Shown one piece after another: positions 50,120 through 61,516 of a DNA stretch of 64,000 nt. The notes under the pieces are model-generated. The model was not told where the DNA came from, did not search any database, and saw only the letters and a program-made list of their open reading frames with translations. Location of the stretch: the NCBI GenBank assembly GCA_013398015.1, contig VZRR01007616.1, forward strand, positions 124,327-188,326. Reading direction: 5' to 3'. A program made the translations under genes and the position numbers. The stretch comes from Oreocharis arfaki (Eukaryota > Chordata > Aves > Passeriformes > Paramythiidae). How positions within the stretch are numbered: the first letter of the stretch is position 1; each line of letters starts with the position of its first letter.

Positions 50120-50630
50120 CGCCATTGGTCCCCCCGAAACGCACAGCATACGGCCGCGGACCCGCAGCGAACAGCGCCTTTCTGCGCAGCCGCCGGCGGG
50201 CGGGTCCCCAGCGGGTCCCGGGCGGGCACAGCGAGGCCTCGCCGGCCGCCGCCTTCCGCTTCGCTTTTTCCTGTGCCTGCAGAGAACATGGTGTGTACGG
50301 GGGCTCGCGGCGTATTGCGATTCTTCTCGCCTGCGGGACAGCGTTGTTTTCTAGCGCCCGGCTGTATCGGCATTGGGGCAACGCGAGTCGCACTGGGTCC
50401 GCTCGGGGGGACGGGGGTGGCACTCGCCTCTCCGGCTGCGCAGCGGTCCCGGGAGTGCGCGGGCTGGGCCGGGCCTCGCGGGGCCGGGGGGCTCTGGGCT
50501 CCAGGATCAGGCCCGGTGAAAGGCTCCTGCGTCCGGCGCTTCAGGGTATTACTGGCGAGTCGGTATTATTTCTTAGCTTTGTTGCAAGGTTTGGTTCGCA
50601 GCCTTTCCGGGGGAGGGGTTTAACCAGGCT
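50120..50630 (+). promoter_or_regulatory. RABGGTB: RABGGTB CpG-island promoter
   Basis: CpG-rich DNA surrounds the single-codon first coding exon. A CCGCCATTGG box containing a CCAAT-type (reverse ATTGG) and YY1-like (GCCGCCAT) element lies at about 50117-50127, about 160 bases before the ATG. No TATA box. Confidence 0.82.
50288..50290 (+). CDS. RABGGTB: RABGGTB coding exon 1 (only the start codon)
   Basis: GAGAACATG is followed directly by the donor GTGTGT. Splicing to exon 2 gives MGTPQKDV, matching the vertebrate N terminus. The exon contributes one codon. Confidence 0.85.
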
Positions 50631-53600
50631 GGACAGTGATGGCGTGAGATACGCAACCTGACCTAGGCTCAGAATAGTTAGATGTTTTTTTCCCAGAGTC
50701 GCGGTCACTGGTGTTGACTAAATTATGCCAAGTTATTAAAGCGTTTTGTCCTGATATTGCAACTGACTTGTTGGTGCTTTTTACAGGGCACACCGCAAAA
50801 GGATGTTATAATAAAACCCGATGCCCCAAGCACGTTACTTTCAGAAAAACATGCGGACTACATAGCTTCATATGGAACAAAGAAAGATGATTATGTAGGT
50901 ATCGGTTTGTTACAGACAGTAATAATAACCTCTATTTATTGGCTCAGAGTTAAGGGTTAGATGCCTATTGACAAGCTAATTGTTTTTTACCCTGCAATCC
51001 AAAGTATAAAATAAAGATGTATTTGTTAATTTCTCTAGGTCTGTGATGAGTTCTGGCATGTATTATCTGAGTATAAATTGAAGATTATCATTTTAGCTCT
51101 ATTAATTACTCTGAGACCTGAGAAATAAGCTACTAGCTTCTTCATCCACTAGAATGCACAAGCAGAGTTGCATTTGCATGTTATTCTTTTGATGGGACAA
51201 CTAATATAAATTTTATACTCATAAGTGATTGGATGTAGTCCGCAACAATGGGATTCCGCTTCCAGCAGGTGAAAATTGTCAATAACTGCTTAAGTGAAGA
51301 AAAGTTGTGGTTACCTTTATTATTCACAAAAGCACGCCGAGCACTGTTGCTTTTGATTGTACTGCATGTAAAAAATAACATTTACGTAGTGTAGGTGATG
51401 TAATCAATGTAAGAGAACTCAATATAAAATTTCACTTCCTAGCGCAACTTCAGATTGTGAGAGTTTTGGCACTTGGAAATAATAGACTTGTTATTTTTTG
51501 AGACTGCTTGGAGCGGCAATTTGAGGGGTTCTTTGAATGCCAGAATAATAAGTGATCTGGAGTGAATTGGCGCCCAATTACTAGTTTGTGCCTAATTTGA
51601 CATTATGCTTGATGCTTTGAACTAAAAAAATACAGGGAGGAAGGGAATGTAGTATGTGTAGGTATATACATTTGCATTTTCCTGTATGTGTGAGTGTGTA
51701 TATACACATATGCATGATGTGCAGAGTATCTGTGAGTGGCCGATACGTAGTTGCTAAATGGATGGAAGATGGTTGACTAACTAGAAACTATTTGTGAAAG
51801 TTAACTAATGTATTTTCATCAGTCTATACTGATGGTGTGCTTATCTGATCAAGAAATAAAGTAATGCCCTGTTTAGGAATACTGTATGTCGGAGTATTTG
51901 AGGATGAGTGGTGTGTACTGGGGACTGACAGCGATGGATCTCATGGGGCAACTGCACCGAATGAACAAAGAAGAAATTCTGTCATTCATTAAATCGTGTC
52001 AACATGAATGCGGTGGAATAAGTGCCAGCATAGGTCATGATCCTCATCTTCTGTATACCCTCAGTGCTGTCCAGGTAAGTGTAGCAGGGTAATTGTAAAA
52101 AAAAGAGTTTGTGAATAAGATTTTGATGGTCGCAGATTTATGAACCGGTTACTGTTGGAAGCCCATGGCAAAACTGATTTCAGCATCTTATTACAAGAAA
52201 ATCTAATGGACAAAACTTTAGGATTTAGCTGTATCGCTTTCTAAAAATTGTCATATTTGGGAATGTTTTACTTTTAACGGTCAGTTAATGGTTACTGCAT
52301 TCTGTTATGAATTTTGTAAGTTACCTTGAAATACTCCTTAGCTACGGGTTTTACTGGAACATTTTATAGATAATATTTGATTTTTAAAATTCTTCTTAGT
52401 GTACATTGAGGTGAAAGATACGTATGACTGGAATAAGAGTAAAATTTTGGGTTTATTTTTATCTGGGTTTTTTGGGGGGGTATAATTTAAAAATTATGCT
52501 CGTCCCTTGAGCATTTTATTGATTTATTTGGTGCATACGCTTCCCTAGATAAGAAGTAACTCTTGATCTTACTTTTTCAGTGCAATTATCTCCTTGTAGA
52601 CTTATTTTCTCACTATTGCCTGTGCCTTTGTTTTGTTCTGGTTTTTGTTTTGGTTTCTTCTGCTCATGCAAACCGTTGCGTGAAAAAGTACCGAATAGGC
52701 TCAAACGCTTCTGAACAATTGGCTCGATTGCTTGCATCATACCTCTATCATTCAATCTTGAGGATGAAGTGTTTCAATGGCGTTAAAAATAAATAATATG
52801 GCATTCTTTTCCAGGCAGAAGCTATGCTGGATTTAAGGTACTGCGTTTGAACCCCTTAAGTAGGACAGAATGCTCTAAGGTTGATCTTTATTACCACTTT
52901 AGCGCTAGAATTACTCTGAATACTCTGAGAACCAGGAAACTAAAGTTTCTTTAGGCTGTGATGTCTGAACTTTTCCAAACTGTCCAATCCAACTCCTTTC
53001 ACAAATTCCAATTCAGTATAAGGGGGGTACAATTTGAGGTTGTTACTTTACGTATTAGAGATGTTAGTTCTTAAATATATACTTGATATTACTAGGAGAT
53101 ATTTTCACGTTAACTGAATTGAGCTCTAGTTGTGCAAACTGAAAAAGCGTTCATGAATGCTGATGTAAAATTTTTGTGGTAAACTTAACCGACATATCTT
53201 AATGAGCATGCATGGCGTTAGTGAACAAACACTGTTTAGTCCTAGCTGCATATCCAGGATGTTTAAAGGATCACGTCATATGTTCTTGCGATTGCAGTTA
53301 ATAGTAATTTGTTCGATTTGCATTTAAGGTGCCTGCTGTGATAATGTATTTTCCGTTGGAGTTGCACATTCTATTTTTAGAATTTTCCGTAAGACCCAAA
53401 TTTTATCTAACAATTGAAAGATTCTGGCTAACGGGGTTTAAAGTCAGAGCATCCGGTGCTTTTCAGGATTGGTGCTATAATATCTCTTAGTTTCAACCGG
53501 GATTTTTTTCATTTTGTTGTATATAATAAATTCTTAATTACTCTTTACCGATCATGCAAGTTATAAGTAAAAACACTAAGTCAGATGGGGCTCAGAGACA

Positions 53601-56600
53601 GTATTGTTATTTTCACACGACATTGCGTCATACAGGTTTGCTGGTTTAAATCGGTTCCGGTTTGGGCAATTGTATTCCCTACTATACCTTTATTTTTCTT
53701 CCAGAATTTATTCACTGTACAGTTGGTGTATAATCATATTGTTCATACTTTTAATTAAATTATTGCATTTCGGGTCTATTAGTTATATTTAAAAATGGAA
53801 TGTAAATAAAAACCTAATAATTTGAAATTAGTAATTGTTGACAAGTTTGCAAGTGGAATTAGTAACTAGCAGCTTAATGCACGCATATCCAAGTAGCCGC
53901 AGTGCAAAACTACAAATTGGTACATCTAAGATGTCATTGTCCCATTACAATATTAACCCTAATCAAACCTCTGTTCTACATATCCCTAACATAAAACAAA
54001 TAAACCTGGTTATGCTTTTGAAAGGAGACCTCAACATCGGAACGCATGAAAGAGTTCAGTTTGAATTGTTTGCATTTTCCTTTGAGAATTTCTTACAAGT
54101 TTTTAGGCAGAGATAATCTACAGCGCAGAGATTAACTACTAAAGTGGAAAATAGGATGTTTTTAATAAACCTTACCAAATAGTATTCAGAGTCAATTAAT
54201 CAAGTCTTTTATAAATCTGTGAAATTTTTTTGTAAAAAATAAATTTTTAAGATTTTTGCTTCTCTTTGATTGTTACTGTGTCCTCTTTTTTCCCCCCAGA
54301 TTCTTATCTTATATGACAGTCTCCATGTAGTTGATGTAAATAAAATTGTCGAATATATACAGAGCTTGCAGAAAGAAGATGGATCATTTGCTGGAGATGA
54401 ATGGGGTAATTTTTCGTTCTTTTAAACGTAGCATCTAGGTTGACTTGTGTAAGTCTGTAAACTTACGTTTTCTCGGATGGTCTTTATGCATATGTGTTAT
54501 ATGTGAACACTTTTATTTTCTGAGTCATGAAGAAGAAGGGTTTGTGAAGGACAGAATTATGTTTCATTACTTTCATAAATATTCTAAACTTCAGTTTCGT
54601 TCTTGTATTAAGAATAAAGTGTCCAGTTCTTAAAGAAGAAATTTCATTTTTGGGCATTTTTAACTTAACAGTACTTAAGGCGGAGTAAGAGCTGTCTGAT
54701 TATTTTTGCATTATTTCCATTGCTCTGCGATTATCTGTAGAGCACTACAGATAAAATCCAAAATTAAACGGTTGTTTGTAAATTACCACTAGTTAGATTG
54801 ATTTGGATATATAGCTGTCCAGCTCTAAATGAGTTGTTGACATTTATTCATAGTAAAACGTACAGATCACTTAAATGGTAAGATACATTTTCTAATTTAC
54901 TGGGGAAATAGTTGATAAGCTGGAAAATGAAATTGTACGGGTGCATTTTTTTAGTTGATTTTTGTTTTTCAACGTAGAACCTAGGATTTTCACATTTTGT
55001 TCCATACTTTCAGTAGCAATTTAAATGTATGTTTGCTGGAAAAAAAATTTTATTTCATTCCTTACCCCCCACATTGTAGGAGAAATAGATACAAGGTTCT
55101 CCTTCTGTGCTGCAGCGACTCTTGCACTTCTGGTAAGTCCTAGACCATCACTCGCACAAATAGAGAATTGATTGGTACTGCTCTTTGGTACTGCTGAAGT
55201 TTCTGTAGAAGATAAGCTTGGTAGAATATCAAGTGCGTTAGTTATTTTCTGACTTGCAGGGAAAGCTGGATGCTATTGATGTGGGAAAAGCAGTAGAATT
55301 CGTTTTGTCCTGTATGAACTTTGATGGAGGATTTGGTTGTAGACCCGGTTCCGAATCGCATGCGGGACAGGTGAGTTTCTCTTTATAGGGAAATATTTTA
55401 AATTAGCAAGCATCACATACCGCTCATAAATGTTTCTTTACAACACGTAGCAGTGATGACAAATTATGTACCTCTTGTTTCCTAAATGCCTGATTCTAGA
55501 ATCTTAGTTAAAATAAGTGAACGGATACGTAACCTAATCTGAGAAGGCGGGTCGAAAAAAGATCGTAACAGAATAACTTTTAGGACTGTATTTCAGTCTT
55601 CGCATAGCAATGTTGAAGTTGCTAGCCTGAGGATTTTTAGAGAATTTGAAATGGGAGTCGATGGAGCCAGTGGACAAGATTTGTCGCTGTTTCTGACAGG
55701 GATCATAATGAGACATAAAGGTCAATCGTATAGTATGTTTGAGATTTATCAGCCAATGAACCCAAATAAAAATGAGACATGGATCCTGTCAAGCATTACT
55801 CTTTTTTTTTGAGGAAAGTCAGTTTTAAGATGACATACGTAACTTAGTAATGGGAATATTTATCAGCTAGAATCAGTAGTGTTACTGGTGACAGTGAATT
55901 CTGAAAAATGCTCAGTAAAATCTGTTTTAGAAGAAAATGCGGTAGTATAATTGGAACAAATTGAGGGATCTCCCGAGGAAGACAATCTAAATAACTTCTT
56001 CCAACGGGAAATTTACATAATTTAAGCAATTTTAATTTTGAATTTACCTTTTCTATATTTATTTCTTTTCATGGAAGAGTTTATTGCACTTAACCTGAAC
56101 GAGTGAAAAAATCAACTTTCAATGCTTTGCAGTTACCTGTTTATTTTGCTTAATTACGGTGAGGAATGCCATAGCCAGGATTTACCTCATCACATGAAAA
56201 TACTAGAGGCATTTCATTGACAAGTGTAGGGTTTCCTGCCCCTTCTTTGTTTAAAATCAGGAAAAAAAGTTAAATCTGTTACATGTATTTATCTTACAGT
56301 TTTATGTACGGTAGCATTGCCCATATAGTCTAAGTGGCTGGACCGTGTTCTAGTGTTCGAGGAAGTCGGTTCAATAGCTGAACCTCCTCTGTTTGCAGCC
56401 GGCATTTCGTGTGAGGATTAGATCTGTTGTGCTTATTCACATACTCCTTAAAAAGCTATCTCTTTCACCTCCGTGGACAGTCAGTAGTTTTCTGGGAACG
56501 TTGCCAAACCCGATCTCCTTTTACAACTGGGTGACCTGCCTAGTGGATGAGAGAAAGGCAGCGGATACGTCTACCTAGACCAGAGTAAAGCCTTTGACGC

Positions 56601-59600
56601 GCTTTCCCACGGCATTCTCCTGGAGAAGCTGCAGCCCGCGGCTCGGACGGGCACGGTCTTCGCTGGGTGAAAAACAGGCTGCGTGGCCGGACCCAGAGAG
56701 TAGCGGGGAATGATGTTAAATCCAGTTGGCGAGGGGTCACGAGTGGGATTCTCCGGCCCTCAGTTTTGGGGCCCGTCCTGTTTGATATCCTCCTCAGTGG
56801 TCTGGACAGGGGAATCGAGTGCATCCTCAGTAAGTTCACAGGAAGGGGCAGTTTGTGTGGGAGTGTTGATTCACGTGAGAGCAGAAGGCTCTGCAGAGGG
56901 GTCTGGACAGGCTGGATCCATGGGCTGAGGCCAATTGTGCGACGTTCAACGAGGCCAAGTGCCGGGTCCTGCGCTCGTGTCGTGGCAACCCCGTGGAATG
57001 CTCCGGGTCTGGGGAAGAGCGGCTGGAAAGCTGTCCGTCAGTAAAGGACCTAGGGGGGTCAATGGGACCTGAACATCGGCCCAGATGTGCCCAGGTGGGC
57101 GAGAAGGCCAGTGGCACCTCGGCTGTACCGGCCACGGTACTGCCGCTGGACCGGGGCAGTTGCCGTCCCTTGTGCTGGCCACTGCTGGGCCACCTCCGAT
57201 CCTGAGGGCAGTTTTGGGCCTGTCACATCAAAAATAACATTACATTGCTGGAGCGTGTCTAGGGAAGGGTAATAGAGCTGGGGAAGGGTCTGGAACATAA
57301 GGCCTGTGAGGAGCAGCTTGAGGGTACTGAAGTGTTTAGTCATGAGAAAAGAAGGTTCAGGAGAGACTTTAACTGTTCTATAACTACCTGAAAGGAGGTT
57401 GTGGCAAAGTGGGGGTCGGCCTCTTCTCCCAGTCAGTTAGTAACAGGACGAGGGAAAATGGCCTCAAGTTGCACTGCAGGAGATTCAGGTTGGATAGTAG
57501 GAAAAATTTTGTCACCGAAGGAGCAGTTAAGCGTAGGAATGGGCTCCCTAGGAAAGCAGTGGAGTCTCCATCCCTGGAAGCGTTCAAAAAATGAGTAGAT
57601 GCGGCACATCGTGATACGGTTTAGCGGTATTAGGTGCTATGATGTTAAAGGTTGGACTTGATGATTTTAGAGGTCTTTTCCAACCTTAGCGATTTGATGA
57701 TTCTTTGCTTTTTGTGCTTCGCTGCTCTCTTAGTGACCACATGGAATGCGGCCAAAGTATGCTGTTGTGCTGTAAATGTTATCTCCCGGAAAAAAGCTAT
57801 TAATTTTTAAATTAATTATTAGAAAGGGATTAATCAGTGCAGATATATTATGTGGCACTTTAAAAGTGTGACATGACTGAATATATGTGGAATTGCCAAG
57901 ATAGTTAATGATCTGGGTTAGCCTGTTTCTGCTAGGGAATTCATTTGGTCTTTAGTTTACTCTCTGCAAGCGTTAGGGTAAAAGGCAGGTACGGGAACAA
58001 ACCGTAGACCAAATGCAGAATTTTGATAAAGGCCGTATCCAGCCTGCGTGAGTCAGTTTGACTGCTCTGGCTTGAGAGTCCGTGTTTTTAAAATAAAATT
58101 ATGTGGCTCTGTCAGATCTCCTAGGATCGCTTTCCAAACCTATTATTAGCGTTTTATATTAGTAAAATAGCACAGCTATGTAATTAAATTGTGTTACCGG
58201 TACTTTTTTACAAAACCAACTGTAATGATAACGTACTTTTCTGAAGCAAGAGTCATTGAAACTAAAAGTTGAAATGTGCGTGCGCTTATTTTGCATTGTT
58301 TACATGACCGTGTTGCTGCTTTGAGATCTTCCTGCTTTTAGTCTGCTAAACTATACTTAGTTTTTAAATACACAAAAAAATTGTGTCTGTAATTTTAGAT
58401 CTATTGTTGCACAGGATTTCTGGCTATTACAGACCAGTTGCATCAAGTAAATGTTGACTTGCTGGGTTGGTGGCTTTGTGAACGTCAGTTACCTTCTGGA
58501 GGTCTCAACGGACGACCAGAGAAGGTATCGTGTGGCTTCTTTTCTTTGTTCAAACCTCAGCAGAGATTGTTTTTTCTAAAGCTGAGCTACTTCTGCAAAA
58601 TGTCATTACTTCTATAAAATATTTAGTAACCTTTTCAGGGAAGTCAGGCCTTCATCTTGATTCTTTATTTTGTTACTAACACTTGTCATGCAGTCCTTAG
58701 GTATGCTTCGTTTGAGTCCTTGGTGTAGGAAAGTACACATACTGAAGGATGTCTTGCTGACCGCTTGAACCATTATCCCATTAAACTGGGTCTTTAATAT
58801 TTTCTGACTTTGGTAATGATCTTTTCTATAGGATTTGTATAAAAATTACTGTTTTACTGGGTGTAAATCCTGAGTGTCATAGTGTTCCACATCACACTAG
58901 GAAGTCGTGTAACCTAGAATAATCTCTGGCAAATAGATAATTACCTGACAAATTCCCCTGCTGCCCCCCTCTCCCCCAAAATACAAATAGTTGATATGAA
59001 CTTCTTTGTATTTCCTCCTGAAAAAAGCGCTGTGGTTTTTCAGCCTCTCTCATGGAAGGTGAAATCTTTAAAAATCACATTCTTGTGGTCTTGTTTCTCG
59101 AAGAAGGGAAGAAGTTTGAAAAAGATACTTTCCCTTCCTGAAAGCAGAAGCCTGCTGACAGGGAACTCTGCCGAGAAACTCTTTTACTCCAAAGATATTC
59201 TTAAGTGTTGTGTCTCTGCAACAGTATTATGACAGCACACCTAGTGATGTGCAGAATTACCAGTAAAATTTGCAACATTATGTTTAAAACCAAATCAAAT
59301 ACTAATCTGCTTCTCTGCTTGCCAGTTACCTGATGTATGTTATTCGTGGTGGGTGCTAGCTTCTTTGAAGATGATCGGTAGGATGCAGTGGATTGACAGA
59401 GAGAAACTGCGCTGCTTTATTTTGGCTTGCCAGGATGAGGAGACTGGAGGATTTGCTGACAGGCCAGGAGATATGGTAAGTAATATTTTTTCTAAATAAA
59501 ATACACACGAAAATTTCAACGGGAAATTTCAGCTTTTGTTTGATTGTAACTCAACTCGTGGTCCAGGTGTGTTTTGCAGAGGCTGCAGTTTACTCTGAAG

Positions 59601-61516
59601 GAAGAATAGGGTAGAATTGGCATTGAAAGCGTACACGGGGAGCACATGCTTTATAATGCGCTTGTATCGCCCAATGAAGTTGGTTGCCGTTCTTCACAAA
59701 ATCTGGTTTGGTTCCCGTAACACGTGCGACACAAACCATTTCTTGCGAGACCGTTCAGAAGATCTATATAAAAACACCACCTTTGGCGGTGGGTTTTTTG
59801 GAGCGTGTGTAGATTTTTCGGGTTTATTTTGTTTTGTGAAATGGTCTGCAAGCTAAAGTCTGCTTCAGGTTAAGTAGTCTTCAACTCTCTTGGTGGTTTT
59901 GTCTGATCTAAATAAATCATAAGTTTTTCTTCAGAATCCCTATACACTAGTTTTCATTCTTTGCTAGCCCAGCCACTGAATAAATCTTCTAGCTGGCATT
60001 TGTCTAGATGAGGGAGGAAGAAGCTTTTGTGATAACATCGTCGAGAGGCTGGCGGTACGGATTTTTTGCTTGTTGAGAGAGCAGTTTTAATTTAGCCGGT
60101 CTGTTCTCTCTGGTTTCAAGTGAAAGTAATCAAGATTGTCCCAGTGAAATGGCAAATAAAGTTCCTATCTCTCAAGAGTGCTGGACAGATAAAATAAAAA
60201 GTATTATGAGACTTCGTTGCAATTCCTATGGATTCCAATTATTTATTAATGGTCTGGGGAGGTATTAGCTGTTTTTATTGCAGCTGCCCCTTCTCTCTGT
60301 GTTTGCTCCCTTCTCCATAAATGCATTAAAAATAAAGTAACTTTTAACTTTTTTGCAAGACGCTACTTTATTCCCAGCTGGGGGAGAAATCTGTTAACTC
60401 CTGTCTGTCATTTGGAAAGTGGTTTTGTGTTCTTAAGATATGAGTAGTTTTGTATTTCTAAGGCACTTACAGGAAGACCTTTTCCCTTTTCAAAATTCTC
60501 CAAGAAAAGCCCAGCACTTCAAGTCTAAATGTTTTTCTGGCTTTGAATACTGAAATATTTGTGTCTTCTTGGAAGAGAAGCTCTGCAGGGCCTTTTCTCT
60601 ATATCTAACGAGAGCACCTGTGGGAGAATTTTTCCGTGTTGTATTAGCAGTTATTTCATACGATTTTTACCTGTCCTCAATTGCCGAAGCGTAGAAATGT
60701 TGATGCCCGGGTTTTTGCTTTGTTCCCACAGAAACTCATTCCTAACGGACCTTGTTGTTTTGGGGGATTTTGCGTTTGGGTTGTTTTTTCATCTGTTCAT
60801 TTTGGGGAGTGGGGGAGAGGAGGTGGTGGTCGTGTGGTTTTAGCAGTAGCAGTTTGAGAGGGTTTTGTTTTTATTTATAGTTCTGGGAGCTTTTCCAGCA
60901 AAATAGGTTGCTGCTTCCCTCTCAAGGTTTTACAGCACAGCTCTGTATTTGGAGACCGTTAAAGACCATTACAATGTTTCTGAAGAACAAACAGGGAATT
61001 TACAGAAGCAGTACCTGTAAATGATCCGGTTTACTTTTAAAGCATTAATTATCTTCACTTCTACCACCCTGTGATATTGCACGGTAATAGACACACGTGA
61101 GCACTTTCTGTCTAACTCAGAGTTGAAAATCGTCTTAGCAGCGGATAATTAATAAGCATTCCTGAGTAAATCATATTATTGTAAATGCCTGCTATGGAAA
61201 TTGTCTTGCCTGTCGACACGTGTTAGCACAAATGAAAGTTTGTTCGGTTGTATTGTCTTCCCCGGCCATGGAGATTTTCGGTTCTCCTGCTGGCAAACAA
61301 AAGTTTCATTCCGTATGAGTGAAAAACCGATTGACTTTTGGAAACTGACATGAGCTTTCTTTTTTTTTCTCCCAGGTGGATCCATTTCATACCTTATTTG
61401 GAATTGCTGGACTATCTTTATTAGGAGAAGAACAAATTAAGGCCGTCAATCCTGTCTTTTGTATGCCAGAAGATGTCCTTCGAAGAATAAATGTACAGCC
61501 TGAGCTTGTAAGCTAA
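50288..61516 (+). CDS. RABGGTB: Rab geranylgeranyltransferase subunit beta (9 coding exons, complete)
   Basis: This is the catalytic subunit of geranylgeranyltransferase II, which with the alpha subunit and Rab escort protein adds geranylgeranyl groups to C-terminal cysteines of Rab GTPases in the cytosol. Coding exons: 50288-50290, 50787-50894, 51877-52074, 54300-54405, 55080-55132, 55260-55370, 58399-58524, 59326-59475, 61376-61516. Introns are all GT-AG and phases agree. The total is 996 bases, 331 residues, the same length as the mammalian protein. Zinc ligands Asp238, Cys240 (LPDVCYSWW) and His290 (DPFHTLFG) fall at exactly the mammalian positions. Repeated prenyltransferase-beta blocks are visible (for example MNFDGGFGCRPGSESHAGQ, QLPSGGLNGRPEK, DEETGGFADRPGD). 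The start context (A at -3, G at +4 after splicing) is strong. Intron 2 hosts a snoRNA. I see no defects. Confidence 0.97.
50787..50894 (+). CDS. RABGGTB: RABGGTB coding exon 2 (residues 2-37)
   Basis: Codes GTPQKDVIIKPDAPSTLL through YGTKKDDY. Acceptor TTTTTACAG, donor GTAGGT. Confidence 0.96.
51037..51119 (+). ncRNA. SNORD45: C/D box snoRNA, SNORD45-type, in RABGGTB intron 2
   Basis: C box GTGATGA at 51043-51049, D' box CTGA at 51067-51070, D box CTGA at 51111-51114, and a 5-bp terminal stem AGGTC (51037-51041) with GACCT (51115-51119). The guide before D' (GGCATGTATTA) pairs for 11 bases with 18S rRNA UAAUACAUGCC and would direct methylation of U172 (human numbering). The guide before D (AATTAC) pairs with GUAAUU of 18S and would direct A159. 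Human SNORD45 genes sit in RABGGTB introns and target these positions, so family and host gene both agree. Which SNORD45 paralogue it is cannot be decided. It is made by debranching and trimming of the spliced intron. Confidence 0.93.
51877..52074 (+). CDS. RABGGTB: RABGGTB coding exon 3 (residues 38-103)
   Basis: Codes EYCMSEYLRMSGVYWGLTAM through HLLYTLSAVQ. Acceptor CCCTGTTTAG, donor GTAAGT. Confidence 0.97.
52881..52927 (+). ncRNA. SNORD45-like 3' half in RABGGTB intron 3 (partial or decayed)
   Basis: TTGATCTTTATTACC followed by TTTAGCGCTAGAATTAC, then T and a D box CTGA (52915-52918). The guide CTAGAATTAC pairs for 10 bases with 18S GUAAUUCUAG and, after one mismatch, for five more. The base five nucleotides before D again pairs with A159. 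I find no C box (RUGAUGA) at the expected 65-80 bases upstream and no matching terminal stem, so this is probably a relic or a strongly diverged copy. Confidence 0.6.
54300..54405 (+). CDS. RABGGTB: RABGGTB coding exon 4 (residues 104-138)
   Basis: Codes ILILYDSLHVVDVNKIVEYI through SFAGDEW and one base of codon 139. The acceptor is TTTTTTCCCCCCAG. Confidence 0.97.
55080..55132 (+). CDS. RABGGTB: RABGGTB coding exon 5 (residues 139-156)
   Basis: Codes GEIDTRFSFCAAATLALL. It is short (53 bases). Acceptor ATTGTAG, donor GTAAGT. Intron 5 is only 127 bases. Confidence 0.96.
55260..55370 (+). CDS. RABGGTB: RABGGTB coding exon 6 (residues 157-193)
   Basis: Codes from GKLDAIDVGKAVEFVLSCM to the glycine-rich repeat NFDGGFGCRPGSESHAGQ. 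Donor GTGAGT. Confidence 0.97.
56470..57706 (+). mobile_element. CR1 LINE in RABGGTB intron 6, plus strand
   Basis: About 1.2 kb in forward orientation. It begins in ORF2 reverse transcriptase (SFYNWVTCLVDERKA matches the CR1 block that precedes the YLDFSKAFD motif), continues through GPVLFDILLSGLD and GIECILSKF, and ends with the CR1 tail GGTTGGACTTGATGATTTTA and octamer-like GATGATTCTTTG. Stops and frameshifts (for example TAG right after the ADTST block) show it is inactive. Relative to the other copies it reaches further 5'. Confidence 0.93.
58399..58524 (+). CDS. RABGGTB: RABGGTB coding exon 7 (residues 194-235)
   Basis: Codes IYCCTGFLAITDQLHQVNVD through LPSGGLNGRPEK. Acceptor AATTTTAG. 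The donor is the weaker GTATCG. Confidence 0.96.
59326..59475 (+). CDS. RABGGTB: RABGGTB coding exon 8 (residues 236-285)
   Basis: Carries two zinc ligands, Asp238 and Cys240, in LPDVCYSWWVL, and the repeat DEETGGFADRPGDM. Donor GTAAGT. Confidence 0.97.
61376..61516 (+). CDS. RABGGTB: RABGGTB coding exon 9 (residues 286-331 and stop)
   Basis: Carries the third zinc ligand His290 (VDPFHTLFGIAG) and ends VQPELVS then TAA. The acceptor lies after a long T run and CTCCCAG. Confidence 0.97.
   Translation: MDPFHTLFGIAGLSLLGEEQIKAVNPVFCMPEDVLRRINVQPELVS

Noticed and set aside
49684..50661. Frames of 178-229 codons around the RABGGTB promoter
   Set aside because: Composition of the island. The real start is the ATG at 50288, followed at once by a donor.
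54760..54800. AATTACCAC plus AGTTA match to the 18S complement in RABGGTB intron 4
   Set aside because: No C or D box is present at the right distance and the match has an inserted base, so it is probably chance.
55453..55542. Possible C/D snoRNA in RABGGTB intron 6 (GTGATGA at 55453, CTGA at 55490 and near 55539)
   Set aside because: The boxes are perfect but no terminal stem forms and I could not match either guide to rRNA. Spacing to the first CTGA is too short.
56667..57044. 125-codon frame in RABGGTB intron 6
   Set aside because: It is a degenerate piece of CR1 reverse transcriptase, not a host exon.
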